Shown here: positions 37,105 to 46,535 of the stretch, in pieces
Position numbering within the stretch: the first letter of the stretch is position 1
How the letters are laid out: each line of letters begins with the position of its first letter
Assembly: GCF_000365425.1 (NCBI RefSeq)
Contig: NZ_AQOV01000002.1
Span: 1,116,001-1,180,000 of the forward strand
Length of the DNA: 64,000 nt
Source: Methylomonas sp. MK1
GTDB taxonomy: Bacteria > Pseudomonadota > Gammaproteobacteria > Methylococcales > Methylomonadaceae
Direction: 5' to 3'
Program-made: the position numbers and the translations under genes
The notes under the pieces: model-generated
Database searches by the model: none
What the model saw: the letters and a program-made list of their open reading frames with translations, nothing else
Told to the model about the DNA's origin: nothing

Positions 37105-37881
37105 ATGAAACGCACTATCGGCTGGATTATTCCTACTTTGCTGGCAACAGCGGCTTGGCAGGTGCAGGCTGACGAATCGGAGGCTAGTAGGGGACTTAAC
37201 GTCGCTTTTACGGATTGCACCGAGTTCGTGGGCGTTGCGCCTGTTGCAGAAAGTAAAGCACGGGCTCTGGTACCTAGCCAATACCAACTTGTCGTGGATG
37301 ACTCCGGCGCAAAATTGGTGGTGCGCATTGCCCATTGCCAAGGTGTGGCAGTGAATAATCGCCCAGCCCAAGCCGGTACGGTGGCCCACCTTGGCATCAT
37401 GCTGTATTCACCGGACGGTACCGGAACCGATCCCAATACTGCCATCAATAATTACACCCTGACTTATGCGAGCAACGTGCCGGCCTTGGTTAACGGTTTG
37501 CGTAAACAAGGCGTGCCTGCACAATGGGACGGCAATTTGACCTATGAAGTGACGCCGACAAGCGCAACAAACGAGTTTTACGCAGCGGTTTCTCCCGATA
37601 CTCCGGATGCTGTCACTTGGTTTTTACATGGCAATGTTGCCGAGCCGCAGATAGCCAGTCCGTTTCTGGCAAATTGGTGGTCTTATTCCAAGAAAGGCGA
37701 AGTGAAGATGGCAACCAATATCGAGCAAATTTATTTCGACTTTAGTTCTACTGTGTCTTTCTTTACAGCTAGAGCTAGCATTATCGGCGACTTGCTCGGC
37801 GGCAATAGCATTGCCAATTTTCCTTTGAGTTTTCGCGGCAAGTTTGCCAGCGCGCAAATGACGGTGACCCGTGCGCGCTAA
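37105..37881 (+). CDS. secreted protein, possible acetoacetate-decarboxylase-like fold
   Basis: 258 residues from the ATG at 37105; GGAGG lies 5 bases before it. A signal peptide (MKRTIGWIIPTLLATAAWQVQA) leads into a mature protein. The stretch SKARALVPSQYQL followed by beta strands resembles the start of acetoacetate-decarboxylase-like beta cones, but I see no catalytic Lys pair with confidence. Two Cys (CTEF, HCQG) may pair. The function is unknown. Confidence 0.6.
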   Translation: MKRTIGWIIPTLLATAAWQVQADESEASRGLNVAFTDCTEFVGVAPVAESKARALVPSQYQLVVDDSGAKLVVRIAHCQGVAVNNRPAQAGTVAHLGIMLYSPDGTGTDPNTAINNYTLTYASNVPALVNGLRKQGVPAQWDGNLTYEVTPTSATNEFYAAVSPDTPDAVTWFLHGNVAEPQIASPFLANWWSYSKKGEVKMATNIEQIYFDFSSTVSFFTARASIIGDLLGGNSIANFPLSFRGKFASAQMTVTRAR

Positions 37882-38309
37882 AATTTTAAACAGCCATTAA
37901 GCAGGCTTAGCTTCCTTGGTCTGCTTTTGTTTATTTAACTGAGTTAAAAAATAGCTTTGATAATTCCAGCCGGGACGAGTCGGTGGTGGTTGGTGAGCGA
38001 AGGGCATAATAAACCTCTGTGATGCATTGATTAGGGATAAAAGATGCTCCCGCAGATTCAGCAACGATGCGCTCTATTGCTTTAATCGAATCTACGGGAG
38101 CACAAACTAGGAAATATTGAAACTAATACACTGCGAGGGAGAATCTACCAGCGAAAAGCCGACAAGCAAGAGCGGGTAAAATTTTACTGCGATGAAATAG
38201 AGTCCAACTGTGTCTCGCCGTTTTGTCGATAAAGCGACTGACGGAACGGCGAGGTGTCCTAGGTTTTGCTCACCAAATTAACTGTTCGGTGAGCGTGGAT
38301 TGACTTAAC
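37882..38309. other. 428-base region with several hairpins and one small ORF
   Basis: Downstream of rhlE (minus) and of the secreted protein gene (plus). Three hairpins are seen: GCTCACC/GGTGAGC (38269-38294), CTCGCCGTT/AACGGCGAG (38214-38253) and GCTCCCGCAGATTC/GAATCTACGGGAGC with one mismatch (38046-38101). None has a clear T-tract. A 36-residue ORF on the minus strand is listed separately. Confidence 0.55.
37897..38007 (-). CDS. possible 36-residue small protein
   Basis: ATG at 38007 with AGAGG 6 bases upstream. The peptide starts MPFAHQPPPTRPGWNYQ and ends in a Lys/Gln-rich tail (LNKQKQTKEAKPA). It has no membrane segment. It lies downstream of rhlE on the same strand, 300 bases on. I do not recognise the family; a conserved homologue in the same place would be needed to accept it. 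Confidence 0.4.
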   Translation of the reverse strand: MPFAHQPPPTRPGWNYQSYFLTQLNKQKQTKEAKPA

Positions 38310-39449
38310 TTAAGCGGCCGAGAAGCCGTCTACTTGCTCGCGGGGTATTTGCAGGCCTATTAGTTTTTCCACTAGACGCAAGGCCTGATATTCGTCTTGC
38401 GATACCAACGAAACCGCCTGGCCGTTTTGTCCGGCCCGGCCGGTTCTGCCGATGCGGTGTACATAATCGGCGGACGAGCGCGGTAATTCGAAATTCACCA
38501 CGTGCGGCAATTGGGCAATATCGATGCCGCGCGCTGCCACGTCGGTGGCGACCAACACGCGAATGTCACCGGCTTTGAAACCCGCCAAAGCGCTGGTTCT
38601 GGCGCCCTGGCTTTTATTGCCGTGAATCGCGGCAGCCTTGATATTGGCGATGTTCAGTTTTTCGGTGAGTTTGTTGGCGCCGTGCTTGGTACTGGTAAAC
38701 ACCAATACTTGCTGCCAGTCTTTAGTTTTCACCAGATGGGTCAACAAGGCGGTTTTCGCGGTTTTACTGACGGTATAAACCCGTTGGTCTATCAAGTCGG
38801 CGGCGGCGTTTTCCACGGCCACTTCGATTTTGACCGGATTAACCAGCAAATCGCCGGTTAACTTGCGAATATCGGCGGAAAAAGTCGCGGAAAACAACAG
38901 GTTTTGGCGTTTTTTCGGCAGCATGGCCAGGATTTTGCGAATGTCTTTGATAAAGCCCATGTCCAACATGCGGTCAGCTTCGTCCAGCACCAACATTTCT
39001 ACTTTATCCAGTTTTACTGCGTTTTGACTGACCAAATCCAGCAGACGCCCCGGCGTTGCGGTCAGAATGTCCACGCCGCCGCGCAAGCGCATCATTTGTG
39101 GATTGATCTTCACGCCGCCAAACACCACTTCCGACTTTAAGCGCGGTTGCTGATGCGCGCCGTATTTGGCAACGGATTCGGCAACTTGCGCGGCGAGTTC
39201 TCGTGTGGGCGTCAAGATCAGGGCGCGCACGGGCCGATTGCGGCCATAGTCGGTTTGCGCCAAACGGTGCAAGATCGGTAAGGTAAAGCCGGCGGTCTTG
39301 CCGGTGCCGGTTTGCGCGGCGGCCAGTAAGTCTCGGCCTGTTAACACGGCGGGTATGGCTTTACTTTGAATAGGTGTAGGGGTGGTGTAGCCGGAATCGG
39401 CAATAGCTTTTATTAAAGCCTCGGATAAACCGAGATTGGAAAATGGCAT
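38310..39449 (-). CDS. rhlE: DEAD-box ATP-dependent RNA helicase RhlE-type
   Basis: 379 residues from the ATG at 39449; the frame extends upstream without a family match. All helicase motifs are present: Q motif ([11 protein letters not shown]), [26 protein letters not shown] in [16 protein letters not shown] in LFSATFS, and [10 protein letters not shown]. It unwinds short RNA duplexes in ribosome assembly and RNA decay. The C-terminal basic tail of some RhlE proteins is missing, ending at EQVDGFSAA. Confidence 0.94.
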   Translation of the reverse strand: MPFSNLGLSEALIKAIADSGYTTPTPIQSKAIPAVLTGRDLLAAAQTGTGKTAGFTLPILHRLAQTDYGRNRPVRALILTPTRELAAQVAESVAKYGAHQQPRLKSEVVFGGVKINPQMMRLRGGVDILTATPGRLLDLVSQNAVKLDKVEMLVLDEADRMLDMGFIKDIRKILAMLPKKRQNLLFSATFSADIRKLTGDLLVNPVKIEVAVENAAADLIDQRVYTVSKTAKTALLTHLVKTKDWQQVLVFTSTKHGANKLTEKLNIANIKAAAIHGNKSQGARTSALAGFKAGDIRVLVATDVAARGIDIAQLPHVVNFELPRSSADYVHRIGRTGRAGQNGQAVSLVSQDEYQALRLVEKLIGLQIPREQVDGFSAA

Positions 39450-39657
39450 TAAGGTCTCAATGGGGAAAATAAGGGGAGAAATCTGGGTTCGGCAGTACTG
39501 CTGTCGCGATGTCCGCCCGGGGACTAAGGGAATTACATATTGAAGATGAACTTTCAGCGGGCAGTCTATCACGGTTACTGGTTTAAGGTTAGGAAACCGG
39601 CGCTAGCCTGATTGAACGGCTGATTGCGCCGGCGAAATTGATGCGCAAAATCCGTTT

Positions 39658-40023
39658 TCAAATAGCCAAACTGGCCAGATCGAGTACTATGCCGCCGATT
39701 TTTTCCGCGGCGCCCAAATGGTTGGCAATACGTATGTCGATTTGCGGATGTGTGTCGCGTATCCTTTGCACGTGTTCGGGAATATCGATGCTGACGTGGC
39801 GTCCCGCTGACAGGAAATAAGGCATCACGACAATCTGCCGCGCGCCCTGGGCTATTTGTTGGCGTAAGCCTTGCTCGATAGTCGGTTCGGCGATCTCCAG
39901 AAAAGCACAGTCTATTGCCGCGAAGCGGGTAGCCGTCAGTCGCAGTTGTTTTATCAGCTCACGAATTTCAAGGTTAGAGGCTTCCCGACGGCTGCCGTGC
40001 GCCACCACTAACAAATGTGTCAC
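39658..40023 (-). CDS. cbiX: sirohydrochlorin chelatase CbiX-type, small form
   Basis: 121 residues from a GTG with AAGG upstream. The small, homodimer-forming class: metal-binding His in VVAHGSRREASN and in YFLSAGRHVSIDIP. It inserts cobalt, or iron, into sirohydrochlorin on the way to B12 or siroheme. It lies 9 bases after the SOUL lipoprotein stop and may share its transcript. No other cobalamin gene is near. Confidence 0.88.
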   Translation of the reverse strand: MTHLLVVAHGSRREASNLEIRELIKQLRLTATRFAAIDCAFLEIAEPTIEQGLRQQIAQGARQIVVMPYFLSAGRHVSIDIPEHVQRIRDTHPQIDIRIANHLGAAEKIGGIVLDLASLAI

Positions 40024-40032
40024 CGGAATGCC

Positions 40033-40650
40033 TTATTCGATGTCTATATGGATTTCGTTGCGGCGCAAGGCGGGTAAAGTCCAAGGCGGATCGTATGCCG
40101 CCGAACGCGGGGCAGATAGAGGTGTGAGCTGTTGTTGTTCAAGCCAAGCCAGTAATAGTTGGCTTTTGTCGTTAATTTGTTCCAGGTTAAGACTGCCGGA
40201 ATAGCGCAACACCGCGACTTTTTTCGCGGGTAAGACTTTGATAGTCACTTGGGGATCGATTGGAGTCGGTAAGGTCTCCAGACTATAGCCCGCCGGCATC
40301 ACGAAAGCCATCGTCCATTTGTTACCGACAGCCTGCTGCAACACAGGCGCGGTCATCTCGATTTGTTCGCCGGCATTTTCGCGAAACACCGGGGCGGTCA
40401 TGGCCATCTGCTGTTTTTGCTGATTGCCGCCAAAAATATAGCCGGCCAAGCGATTGAAACCGATATTGCCGGCTTGCGCGTAATCGGCGTCAATGACGGT
40501 TTCGGCGATTAATAAGGGCGGATACTGCCTGATTTGCACGTCCCCACGTTCGGAGAGCAATTGGTATTGCGGTTCGGCGCTGCTTCTAATGCCCATTACT
40601 GTGCATCCGGTCAAAATCAGGCTGCCGAGTAGGGCTAAGGGGTTTTTCAT
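40033..40650 (-). CDS. SOUL family haem-binding lipoprotein
   Basis: 205 residues from the ATG at 40650; a TTG six codons upstream is possible. A signal with lipobox (LILTGCTVMG) makes it a lipoprotein. The body matches SOUL/HBP proteins: YQLLSERGDVQIRQYPPLLIAET, MTAPVFRENAGEQIEMTAPVLQQ (two copies of the MTAPV motif) and MAFVMPAGYSLETLPTP. Bacterial members may bind haem or tetrapyrroles. It starts 25 bases after the DCC gene and precedes cbiX, so the three form a tetrapyrrole/thiol-flavoured unit. Confidence 0.87.
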   Translation of the reverse strand: MKNPLALLGSLILTGCTVMGIRSSAEPQYQLLSERGDVQIRQYPPLLIAETVIDADYAQAGNIGFNRLAGYIFGGNQQKQQMAMTAPVFRENAGEQIEMTAPVLQQAVGNKWTMAFVMPAGYSLETLPTPIDPQVTIKVLPAKKVAVLRYSGSLNLEQINDKSQLLLAWLEQQQLTPLSAPRSAAYDPPWTLPALRRNEIHIDIE

Positions 40651-40674
40651 AGGATAGGTTCTCGTCAAACGGGG

Positions 40675-41091
40675 TCATGTTTTTTCATGTCCGGAGCGAA
40701 TGCTGCAACTTGCATCTTGGCAGCGTTTGGCGCCTAACAAGGTACCGAAACGTAAACGGTGCCGGGCAAACCATGCATACAGACGGTCAAACAGCGGTTT
40801 TAGCAGGGGCCAGCGGGTGGGAGCCATCAGCCATCCCAAGCCGACAGCGCTGTAAGCAGCGTAAAACACCGGCATCCCCTTGATCAGGCGGCCATCGGCG
40901 CACACACCATGGATTTCCGCCATCAATTCGTCCAGCGATTTGTCATAGTGCGCTGGATTGAAATCCTCGGCATGAATATCTTGCAAAGCCAGTTTGTTTT
41001 GCTTGTTTCGCGACTGTAACCAGGTCACTTCCTTCCGGCAAATCGGGCAGCGGCCATCGTAAAGCAGAGTGAATTCGTATTCGTTATTCAT
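40675..41091 (-). CDS. DCC (DUF393) thiol-disulfide oxidoreductase-like protein
   Basis: 138 residues with the family signature near the N-terminus, LLYDGRCPICRKEVTWL (the CxxC sits at about residues 15-18), in a thioredoxin-like fold. The end is basic (RHRLRFGTLLGAKRCQD). The family is annotated as thiol-disulfide oxidoreductase on the basis of the motif; substrates are unknown. It leads the unit with the SOUL lipoprotein and cbiX. Confidence 0.88.
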   Translation of the reverse strand: MNNEYEFTLLYDGRCPICRKEVTWLQSRNKQNKLALQDIHAEDFNPAHYDKSLDELMAEIHGVCADGRLIKGMPVFYAAYSAVGLGWLMAPTRWPLLKPLFDRLYAWFARHRLRFGTLLGAKRCQDASCSIRSGHEKT

Positions 41092-41219
41092 TGGGCGGTT
41101 CTGGGAAGTGGTGCTAGCGGGCTTGTCGCTGGGACTGGCGGCTTAATAGCCCTGCAAGTCTGTATTGGTTTGCTTTGTAATTTCACAATGTTTGCGTATT
41201 CCCTAGCTTCGGATACCGC

Positions 41220-41400
41220 AAAAAAAGTCCCCTCGCGATGCGGGGCTCGCGCAGTCGGCGAGATACTCGCGTCGAAGGGGATTGCGGGCTATGGAGCACC
41301 CCTCTGAGGACGGAACGTGTGTCAGGAATCAAAAAACTTAACACTCCGCAATCTACCAGCAGATGTGGTGGAAGCAAGGAGGCGAATGCTAAAAAGGTAG
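41220..41400 (-). ncRNA. candidate small RNA with intrinsic terminator
   Basis: On the minus strand a compact structured region ends in a terminator: CCCCT...AGGGG outer stem with internal hairpins GCGAG-TAT-CTCGC and GCGCGAG...CGCG (41227-41281) followed by seven T (41220-41226). A further 8-base pairing, GATTGCGG (41280-41287 plus strand) with CCGCAATC (41346-41353), closes a larger domain. No ORF with a ribosome site precedes this terminator, so it seems to end a noncoding transcript. The 5' end and promoter are not defined. Confidence 0.45.
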
Positions 41401-41597
41401 GGTGATCACGTCACATTTTCCCTTTCTGGGCGGCAGTGGTGAAAACGATGTGGATAGGCGATTCCAGCAATAGTTCCTGTTATATTGTTTATTAAAAGGG
41501 AATTATGAATAACTTAAATGGCTAATTGTAAATTTTCGACAGGGGATTATAGTGAAGTCGTACTTTAAATTGACTGCAAACGGTTGAGGCGGATCAG

Positions 41598-41792
41598 ATG
41601 TACGTTCCAGGTACTCTTAGGAAAGACAGTATTGCCGGTATTCAGTTTGCTACCGGTATTTGGAACTTTTCGATGGGTGAGTTTGTTATATCTACGTTGT
41701 CGTTCGCTGCTGCGACTATTTCCAGTATTTTGCTTTTTGTTGGACCCGCTAGTGCTTTATGTTTTATGTGTGACCTCCCTCGTAAGCAGTGA
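41598..41792 (+). CDS. possible small membrane protein
   Basis: 64 residues from the ATG at 41598 with GAGGCGG upstream. A long hydrophobic stretch (FVISTLSFAAATISSILLFVGPASALCF) would span the membrane once. The codons are more T-rich than in neighbours and the frame competes with a shifted one. A strong terminator follows 20 bases after the stop, which supports a transcript here. I do not recognise it. Confidence 0.35.
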   Translation: MYVPGTLRKDSIAGIQFATGIWNFSMGEFVISTLSFAAATISSILLFVGPASALCFMCDLPRKQ

Positions 41793-41810
41793 CTCCGGCA
41801 CTGCACACTC

Positions 41811-41849
41811 TATAGCCTCTATCGTTGTGTTCGGTAGAGGCTTTTTTTT
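41811..41849 (+). terminator. intrinsic terminator in the 41-42 kb gap
   Basis: AGCCTCTATCG-TTGTGTT-CGGTAGAGGCT (one G-T pair) followed by eight T, showing that a plus-strand transcript ends here. Confidence 0.82.
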
Positions 41850-41863
41850 ATCTACATGACGGA

Positions 41864-41938
41864 CTATTTGCTCCGGACGTGGTAAATCGCGTAGCCGGCA
41901 AAAAACATGGTTAAAAGGTAAATTGTCACTGTAATCAT
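41864..41938 (-). CDS. 24-residue single-span membrane peptide
   Basis: ATG at 41938 with AGGAG 6 bases upstream. The peptide is almost all one membrane span with a basic end (MITVTIYLLTMFFAGYAIYH then VRSK). This size and layout fit bacterial small membrane proteins such as CydX or KdpF-type helpers, but no partner gene is next to it. It is too short to be tested by codon use. Confidence 0.5.
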   Translation of the reverse strand: MITVTIYLLTMFFAGYAIYHVRSK

Positions 41939-42014
41939 TTGGTACTCCTGGTTATCTTTATTGTTGTGCGCCATTTATAACAGAAATCCGGGCACATAAT
42001 CCGGTAATTGCTTT

Positions 42015-42080
42015 GGCGACAGTTTTCACATGTTAGTGTTGTCGCCGATGATCGTGGTTTTCCACAAAAACTGTGGATAA
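42015..42080. other. hairpin and paired DnaA-box-like sites
   Basis: GGCGACA (42015-42021) and TGTCGCC (42040-42046) form a 7-bp stem. Just after it, TTTTCCACA (42058-42066) and TGTGGATAA (42072-42080), the latter a perfect DnaA box, face each other across 5 bases. It sits in a gene-free stretch (41939-42306) where nothing else is seen. It is not near dnaA, rpmH or gidA in this window. Confidence 0.5.
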
Positions 42081-42306
42081 GTTTGTTGGTATGCTGATAA
42101 AAGTAAGCGCAAGTTGCTGTATTCAAGCAGGCGCTCGCAAATTGGCTAATAATTGACCACGGTTACTTGATTGATCACGTTGTCAGCACCGGAAATCCAA
42201 AGCCGCAATAGCCGTTTGTCGGCCACGGTGACGGAAATTTTTCTAAGCCCTTAGCCGCTCTTCGCCTAGAATGTCCAATCTGCATGGCAAACTTTCAGGA
42301 CATTTT

Positions 42307-43050
42307 ATGCAAATTCTCGGTGTGGATATTGGCGGTTCGGGTATCAAAGGTGCGATTGTCGATAGCTTGACGGGCGAACTGGTTTCCGAACGGCATCGGA
42401 TCGATACGCCGCAACCTGCAACACCGGAGGCGGTAGCAGCGGTGCTGGCGCAATTGGTATTGCATTTTGGCTGGACGGGGCCCATTGGTTGCGGTTTTCC
42501 AGCAGCGATTCAACAGGGCGTGGTGCGCACGGCGGCGAATATTTCCAAGGCCTTTATTGGCACCAATATCGATAAATTGTTTTCAGAAGCCACCAACTGC
42601 GAGTGTCACAACTTAAACGATGCAGACGCCGCCGGTATCGCGGAAATGCATTTTGGCGAGGGTGCGGGCCAAGTGGGTGTAGTCTTGTTGATTACCATCG
42701 GCACCGGCCTGGGGACCGCGCTGTTTACCGATGGCAATCTGCTACCCAATACGGAACTGGGTCATGTGTATCTGGAAAACGGTCTGGAGGCCGAGCGCTT
42801 CGCATCCGATGCCGCCCGTAAATTGCAAGATTTGGGTTGGAAAGCTTGGGGCAATCGCTTCAACGTTTATTTGAGTACGATGGAAAAACTGTTCTGGCCC
42901 GATCTGATCATTTTGGGCGGTGGCGCGAGTAAAAAATTCGATAAATTCAAAGAGCAGATAGCCATAAAAACCCCGGTCAAGCCCGCCGCTTTTTTGAATC
43001 AAGCCGGTATCGTCGGCGCGGCGCTGTATGCCAAATCCAAAGTTGTCTGA
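42307..43050 (+). CDS. ppgK: polyphosphate glucokinase
   Basis: 247 residues from the ATG at 42307 (CAGGA upstream). ROK-family fold: [51 protein letters not shown] and LGHVYLENG. The size and the [10 protein letters not shown] start fit polyphosphate/ATP glucokinases, which phosphorylate glucose for glycolysis. It may recycle glucose from glycogen or sucrose in a methanotroph. Confidence 0.88.
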   Translation: MQILGVDIGGSGIKGAIVDSLTGELVSERHRIDTPQPATPEAVAAVLAQLVLHFGWTGPIGCGFPAAIQQGVVRTAANISKAFIGTNIDKLFSEATNCECHNLNDADAAGIAEMHFGEGAGQVGVVLLITIGTGLGTALFTDGNLLPNTELGHVYLENGLEAERFASDAARKLQDLGWKAWGNRFNVYLSTMEKLFWPDLIILGGGASKKFDKFKEQIAIKTPVKPAAFLNQAGIVGAALYAKSKVV

Positions 43051-43586
43051 GCAATGGCGCTTGAGTCCCAAACAGTATTCACAGAAACGGCAAAACCAGG
43101 GCTTTTTCAAGTAGCCGTTAATACTTCCATCTTTAATAAATTCTGTTTCCAAGTCGCCTTGACTATCGAATCACCTGCGGTAACCTGATTCTCATGAGGT
43201 TGCCGGTGGTGAAAAATTCAATTTTTTCCGTGAGAGCAATCAGACAAGATAGTCGGCAGCCTCATATTTTCCATATGTAGTAAAACTAATTTTCTGACTT
43301 GTTGCCTTGCAAGCTTGCCGGAGATTAGCGCAAATCATGGGTGGTGCTGGTGACGCAAGCCTCTAGGTCGGGAGATAGCTAGAGGCCCGTCATCAGTATC
43401 ATTCCTGGTATTGTCTATATTCCAAAATAACTGAAGCGAATGCTCATCCTGCGTTTTAGATTATTCCCAAACCAAGTGCCTTTACTGCCAAATCCCGCCC
43501 GTGTACCATGCTGCGAACTATCGCGCCGATGTTGTTGATGGATGTGCCGGCGCCGTTATCAACCGCCGACTGACGCGAGAAAACTC
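43051..43586. other. 536-base region before the molybdenum hydroxylase
   Basis: No gene is seen. A perfect hairpin GCCTCTAG-12 bases-CTAGAGGC lies at 43359-43386, and an imperfect one around 43170-43210. It must hold the promoter of the hydroxylase pair. Confidence 0.4.
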
Positions 43587-44054
43587 ATGACAACGCTTAA
43601 TATCAACGGTAAAAGCCGCAAGATAAATCTGCCCGCTGACACACCACTGCTTTGGGCGCTGCGCGACCAATTAGGATTGACCGGCACGAAGTACGGCTGC
43701 GGGATGGCGTTGTGCGGTGCCTGCACGGTACATGTGGATGGAGAACCGACCCGCGCCTGTGTCACGCCTATTTCGGCTGCGGCGGGCAAAAAAATTGTCA
43801 CTATCGAAGCTATAGAGCAGGACGAGACCGGTAAAAAAGTCCAGGATGCCTGGCTGAGTTTAGGTGTACCGCAGTGCGGCTATTGCCAGGCCGGGCAAGT
43901 CATGAGTGCTACCGCACTGCTTAAACAGCATCCGCAACCCAGCGATGCCGATATCGATAAAGCCATGAGCGGCAATCTATGCCGTTGCGGCACCTATCCG
44001 CGCATTCGCGCCGCGATCAAGCAGGCCGCCGGTTTGCCGGAGGTGCAATCATGA
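43587..44054 (+). CDS. [2Fe-2S] subunit of molybdenum hydroxylase (IorA-like)
   Basis: 155 residues from the ATG at 43587. The plant-type cluster is held by [17 protein letters not shown] and the second cluster by QCGYCQAGQ and [10 protein letters not shown], as in the small subunit of isoquinoline 1-oxidoreductase and aldehyde oxidases. It passes electrons from the molybdopterin subunit encoded by the next gene, whose ATG overlaps its stop (ATGA). Confidence 0.92.
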   Translation: MTTLNINGKSRKINLPADTPLLWALRDQLGLTGTKYGCGMALCGACTVHVDGEPTRACVTPISAAAGKKIVTIEAIEQDETGKKVQDAWLSLGVPQCGYCQAGQVMSATALLKQHPQPSDADIDKAMSGNLCRCGTYPRIRAAIKQAAGLPEVQS

Positions 44055-46408
44055 AAAATTCAGCAGAATTTCTGCAAGCCGATATCGAGCAAAGCGATAC
44101 CGACGACGGGTATTTGATCGACAACATCAGCCGCCGGACCTTTATCAAGCAGTTCGCCTTGAGCGGCTTTGTGTTGGCCGTTGGCCTGCCTACTTTGCTC
44201 AGAGCGGACGAAGCCGCCGCGCCGGCTGCTGCCGGCAAGTTCGGTGCTGATGCGATGCCGCACGGTTGGGTCGATAATCCTTTGGTTTTTGTGGCCATCG
44301 CCGCCGATGGCGCGGTAAGTATCATCTGTCACCGTTCCGAGATGGGGCAGGGGGTACGTACCAGCTTGCCGATGGTGGTGGCCGATGAGCTGGAAGCTGA
44401 TTGGTCTAAAGTACATGTTGTGCAAGCGCCTGGTGACGAAAAGCGTTTCGGCAATCAAGACACCGACGGCTCGCGTAGCATGCGCCACTTTTTCATGCCG
44501 ATGCGCCGAGTCGGCGCGGCTGCCAGACAAATGCTGGAAGCTGCCGCCGCAGCGCGCTGGCGCGTGCCGATAACGGAAGTCCGCGCCGAGCAACACCATA
44601 TACTGCACATCGCCAGCGGCAAAACCTTGGGCTACGGCGAGTTAGCCAAAGCCGCGGCAAAGTTGCCGGTGCCAGACCGCGACAGCTTGCGTTTGAAGAA
44701 TTCGACGGAATTTCGTTACATCGGCAAAGGCCGGCAAGGCGTTTACGACGGCGCGGATATTGTGTCCGGACGCGCTATGTATGGCATCGATACCCAACTG
44801 AAAGGTCTGCTTTACGCCGTCGTGGCGCGGCCGCCGGTGTTGGGCGGCAAGCTTTCAAAATATGACGCTAGTGCCGCGCTTAAAGTGCCGGGAGTCATAA
44901 AAATTGTCGAATTGCCTAGCAGTCCGCTTCCTGCCGAATTCAATCCGTTGGGTGGTATCGCGGTGATTGCAAGCAACACCTGGGCGGCGATCCAGGGCCG
45001 AAATGCCTTAAAAATCGAGTGGGACAATGGGGAACACGCCGGCTACGATTCGCTAGCCTACAAAGCCGAACTGGAAGCCGCCGTCCGCCAGTCGGGTAAG
45101 GTGGTGCGCCAACAAGGCGATGTCGATGCCGCATTGCAAGGCGCAGCCAAGCGCCTGGAAGCGGAATATTATTTGCCGCATCTGGCCCAAGCACCGATGG
45201 AACCGCCGGCGGCGACGGCCCGCATCGTCAAGGGACATTGCGAAATCTGGACGTGTACCCAGGCGCCGCAATTATCCCGGGATAAAGTCGCAAAATGGCT
45301 GAAATTGCCGGAAGACAAAGTGACCGTCAATGTCACGCTGTTGGGCGGCGGTTTCGGGCGTAAATCCAAACCCGACTACGTCATTGAAGCGGCTTTGTTA
45401 TCGCAGGCTATGCGAGGCAATCCGGTGAAAGTGACCTGGACCCGCGAAGACGATCTGCATCATGCCTATTTCCATACCGTTTCCTTGGAGAGGTTGGAAG
45501 CGGGCTTGGATGCACAGGGTAAGCCGGTAGCCTGGCTGCACAGAACCGCTGCTCCTAGCATTTCCTCCACATTCGGACCGGACAGCAAGCAACAAATGCC
45601 GGTGGAATTGGGCATGGGTGTGATCAATGTGCCGTTTGCAATCGACAATCTGCGCATCGAAAACCCGGCGGCGGCGGCGCATACCCGTATCGGCTGGTTT
45701 CGCTCGGTGTCCAATATTCCACATGCGTTTGCCGTGCAGTCGTTTGTGGCTGAAATGGCGGCGGCAGCCGGACGCGATCATCGGGATTTTCTGTTGGATT
45801 TAATCGGCCCGGCCCGGCGGATCGATCCGACCAGTTTAAATGACACCTGGAACCACGGCGAATCGCCCGCGCTTTACCCCGTCGATACCGGCCGTCTGCG
45901 CCGCGTAATCGAAACGGTGACCCGCGAGGCCGGCTGGGGGCGTCAGCTGGCCAAGGGGCAGGGCTTGGGTTTGGCCGCGCATTATAGTTTCGTGACCTAT
46001 GTCGCTGTGGTTGTGGAAGTAGCGGTCGATGAGACCGGCAAGTTGAGCATCCCCAGAGTCGATGTGGCGGTGGATTGCGGTCCGCAAGTCAATCCCGAGC
46101 GGATTCGCTCGCAAATTGAGGGCGCTTGCATCATGGGTGTTAGTTTGGCGACGCTGGGCGAAATTAGTTTTAAAAACGGTGCGGTACAGCAGGATAACTT
46201 TCATGCGTATCAGCTCACCCGCATCGACGATGCGCCGCGCGAAATCAAAGTGCATTTGCTGCCGGCCGCGGAATTCGATACACCCTTGGGCGGTGTTGGC
46301 GAACCAGGCGTGCCGCCGATTGCACCGGCCCTGTGCAACGCTATTTTTGCGGCCACGGGTCAGCGGATTCGGCAATTACCGATACGGGATCAGCTTTTGA
46401 AAGACTGA
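44051..46408 (+). CDS. molybdopterin-binding subunit of periplasmic hydroxylase/aldehyde oxidase (IorB-like)
   Basis: 785 residues from the ATG at 44051. A Tat signal with twin Arg ([22 protein letters not shown], about 27-48) sends it to the periplasm. Xanthine-oxidase-family molybdenum regions include [26 protein letters not shown] and [20 protein letters not shown], whose Glu is the catalytic base of the family. It oxidises an aldehyde or N-heterocycle; the substrate is not known. There is no FAD subunit or chaperone gene nearby, so electrons probably go to a cytochrome. Confidence 0.9.
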   Translation: MKNSAEFLQADIEQSDTDDGYLIDNISRRTFIKQFALSGFVLAVGLPTLLRADEAAAPAAAGKFGADAMPHGWVDNPLVFVAIAADGAVSIICHRSEMGQGVRTSLPMVVADELEADWSKVHVVQAPGDEKRFGNQDTDGSRSMRHFFMPMRRVGAAARQMLEAAAAARWRVPITEVRAEQHHILHIASGKTLGYGELAKAAAKLPVPDRDSLRLKNSTEFRYIGKGRQGVYDGADIVSGRAMYGIDTQLKGLLYAVVARPPVLGGKLSKYDASAALKVPGVIKIVELPSSPLPAEFNPLGGIAVIASNTWAAIQGRNALKIEWDNGEHAGYDSLAYKAELEAAVRQSGKVVRQQGDVDAALQGAAKRLEAEYYLPHLAQAPMEPPAATARIVKGHCEIWTCTQAPQLSRDKVAKWLKLPEDKVTVNVTLLGGGFGRKSKPDYVIEAALLSQAMRGNPVKVTWTREDDLHHAYFHTVSLERLEAGLDAQGKPVAWLHRTAAPSISSTFGPDSKQQMPVELGMGVINVPFAIDNLRIENPAAAAHTRIGWFRSVSNIPHAFAVQSFVAEMAAAAGRDHRDFLLDLIGPARRIDPTSLNDTWNHGESPALYPVDTGRLRRVIETVTREAGWGRQLAKGQGLGLAAHYSFVTYVAVVVEVAVDETGKLSIPRVDVAVDCGPQVNPERIRSQIEGACIMGVSLATLGEISFKNGAVQQDNFHAYQLTRIDDAPREIKVHLLPAAEFDTPLGGVGEPGVPPIAPALCNAIFAATGQRIRQLPIRDQLLKD

Positions 46409-46535
46409 GGGCTTATGTGCAAGGCAGCGAGCTCAATTGGCTGGCCGCGGCCTTTTAAAGCTTTGGTAAAACCGGTCGATAACCGGATGCCAGCCGAAAC
46501 ATGGCCGGTACTATTCAATCAAGAGGAGATATACC

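Noticed and set aside
41183..41377. 64-codon ORF on the minus strand over the candidate small RNA.
   Set aside because: Arg/Ser/Pro-rich translation typical of structured RNA read as protein; no ribosome site, and the terminator lies inside it.
41584..41859. 91-codon plus-strand ORF overlapping the 64-codon one in another frame.
   Set aside because: It runs through the terminator hairpin and has no ribosome site.
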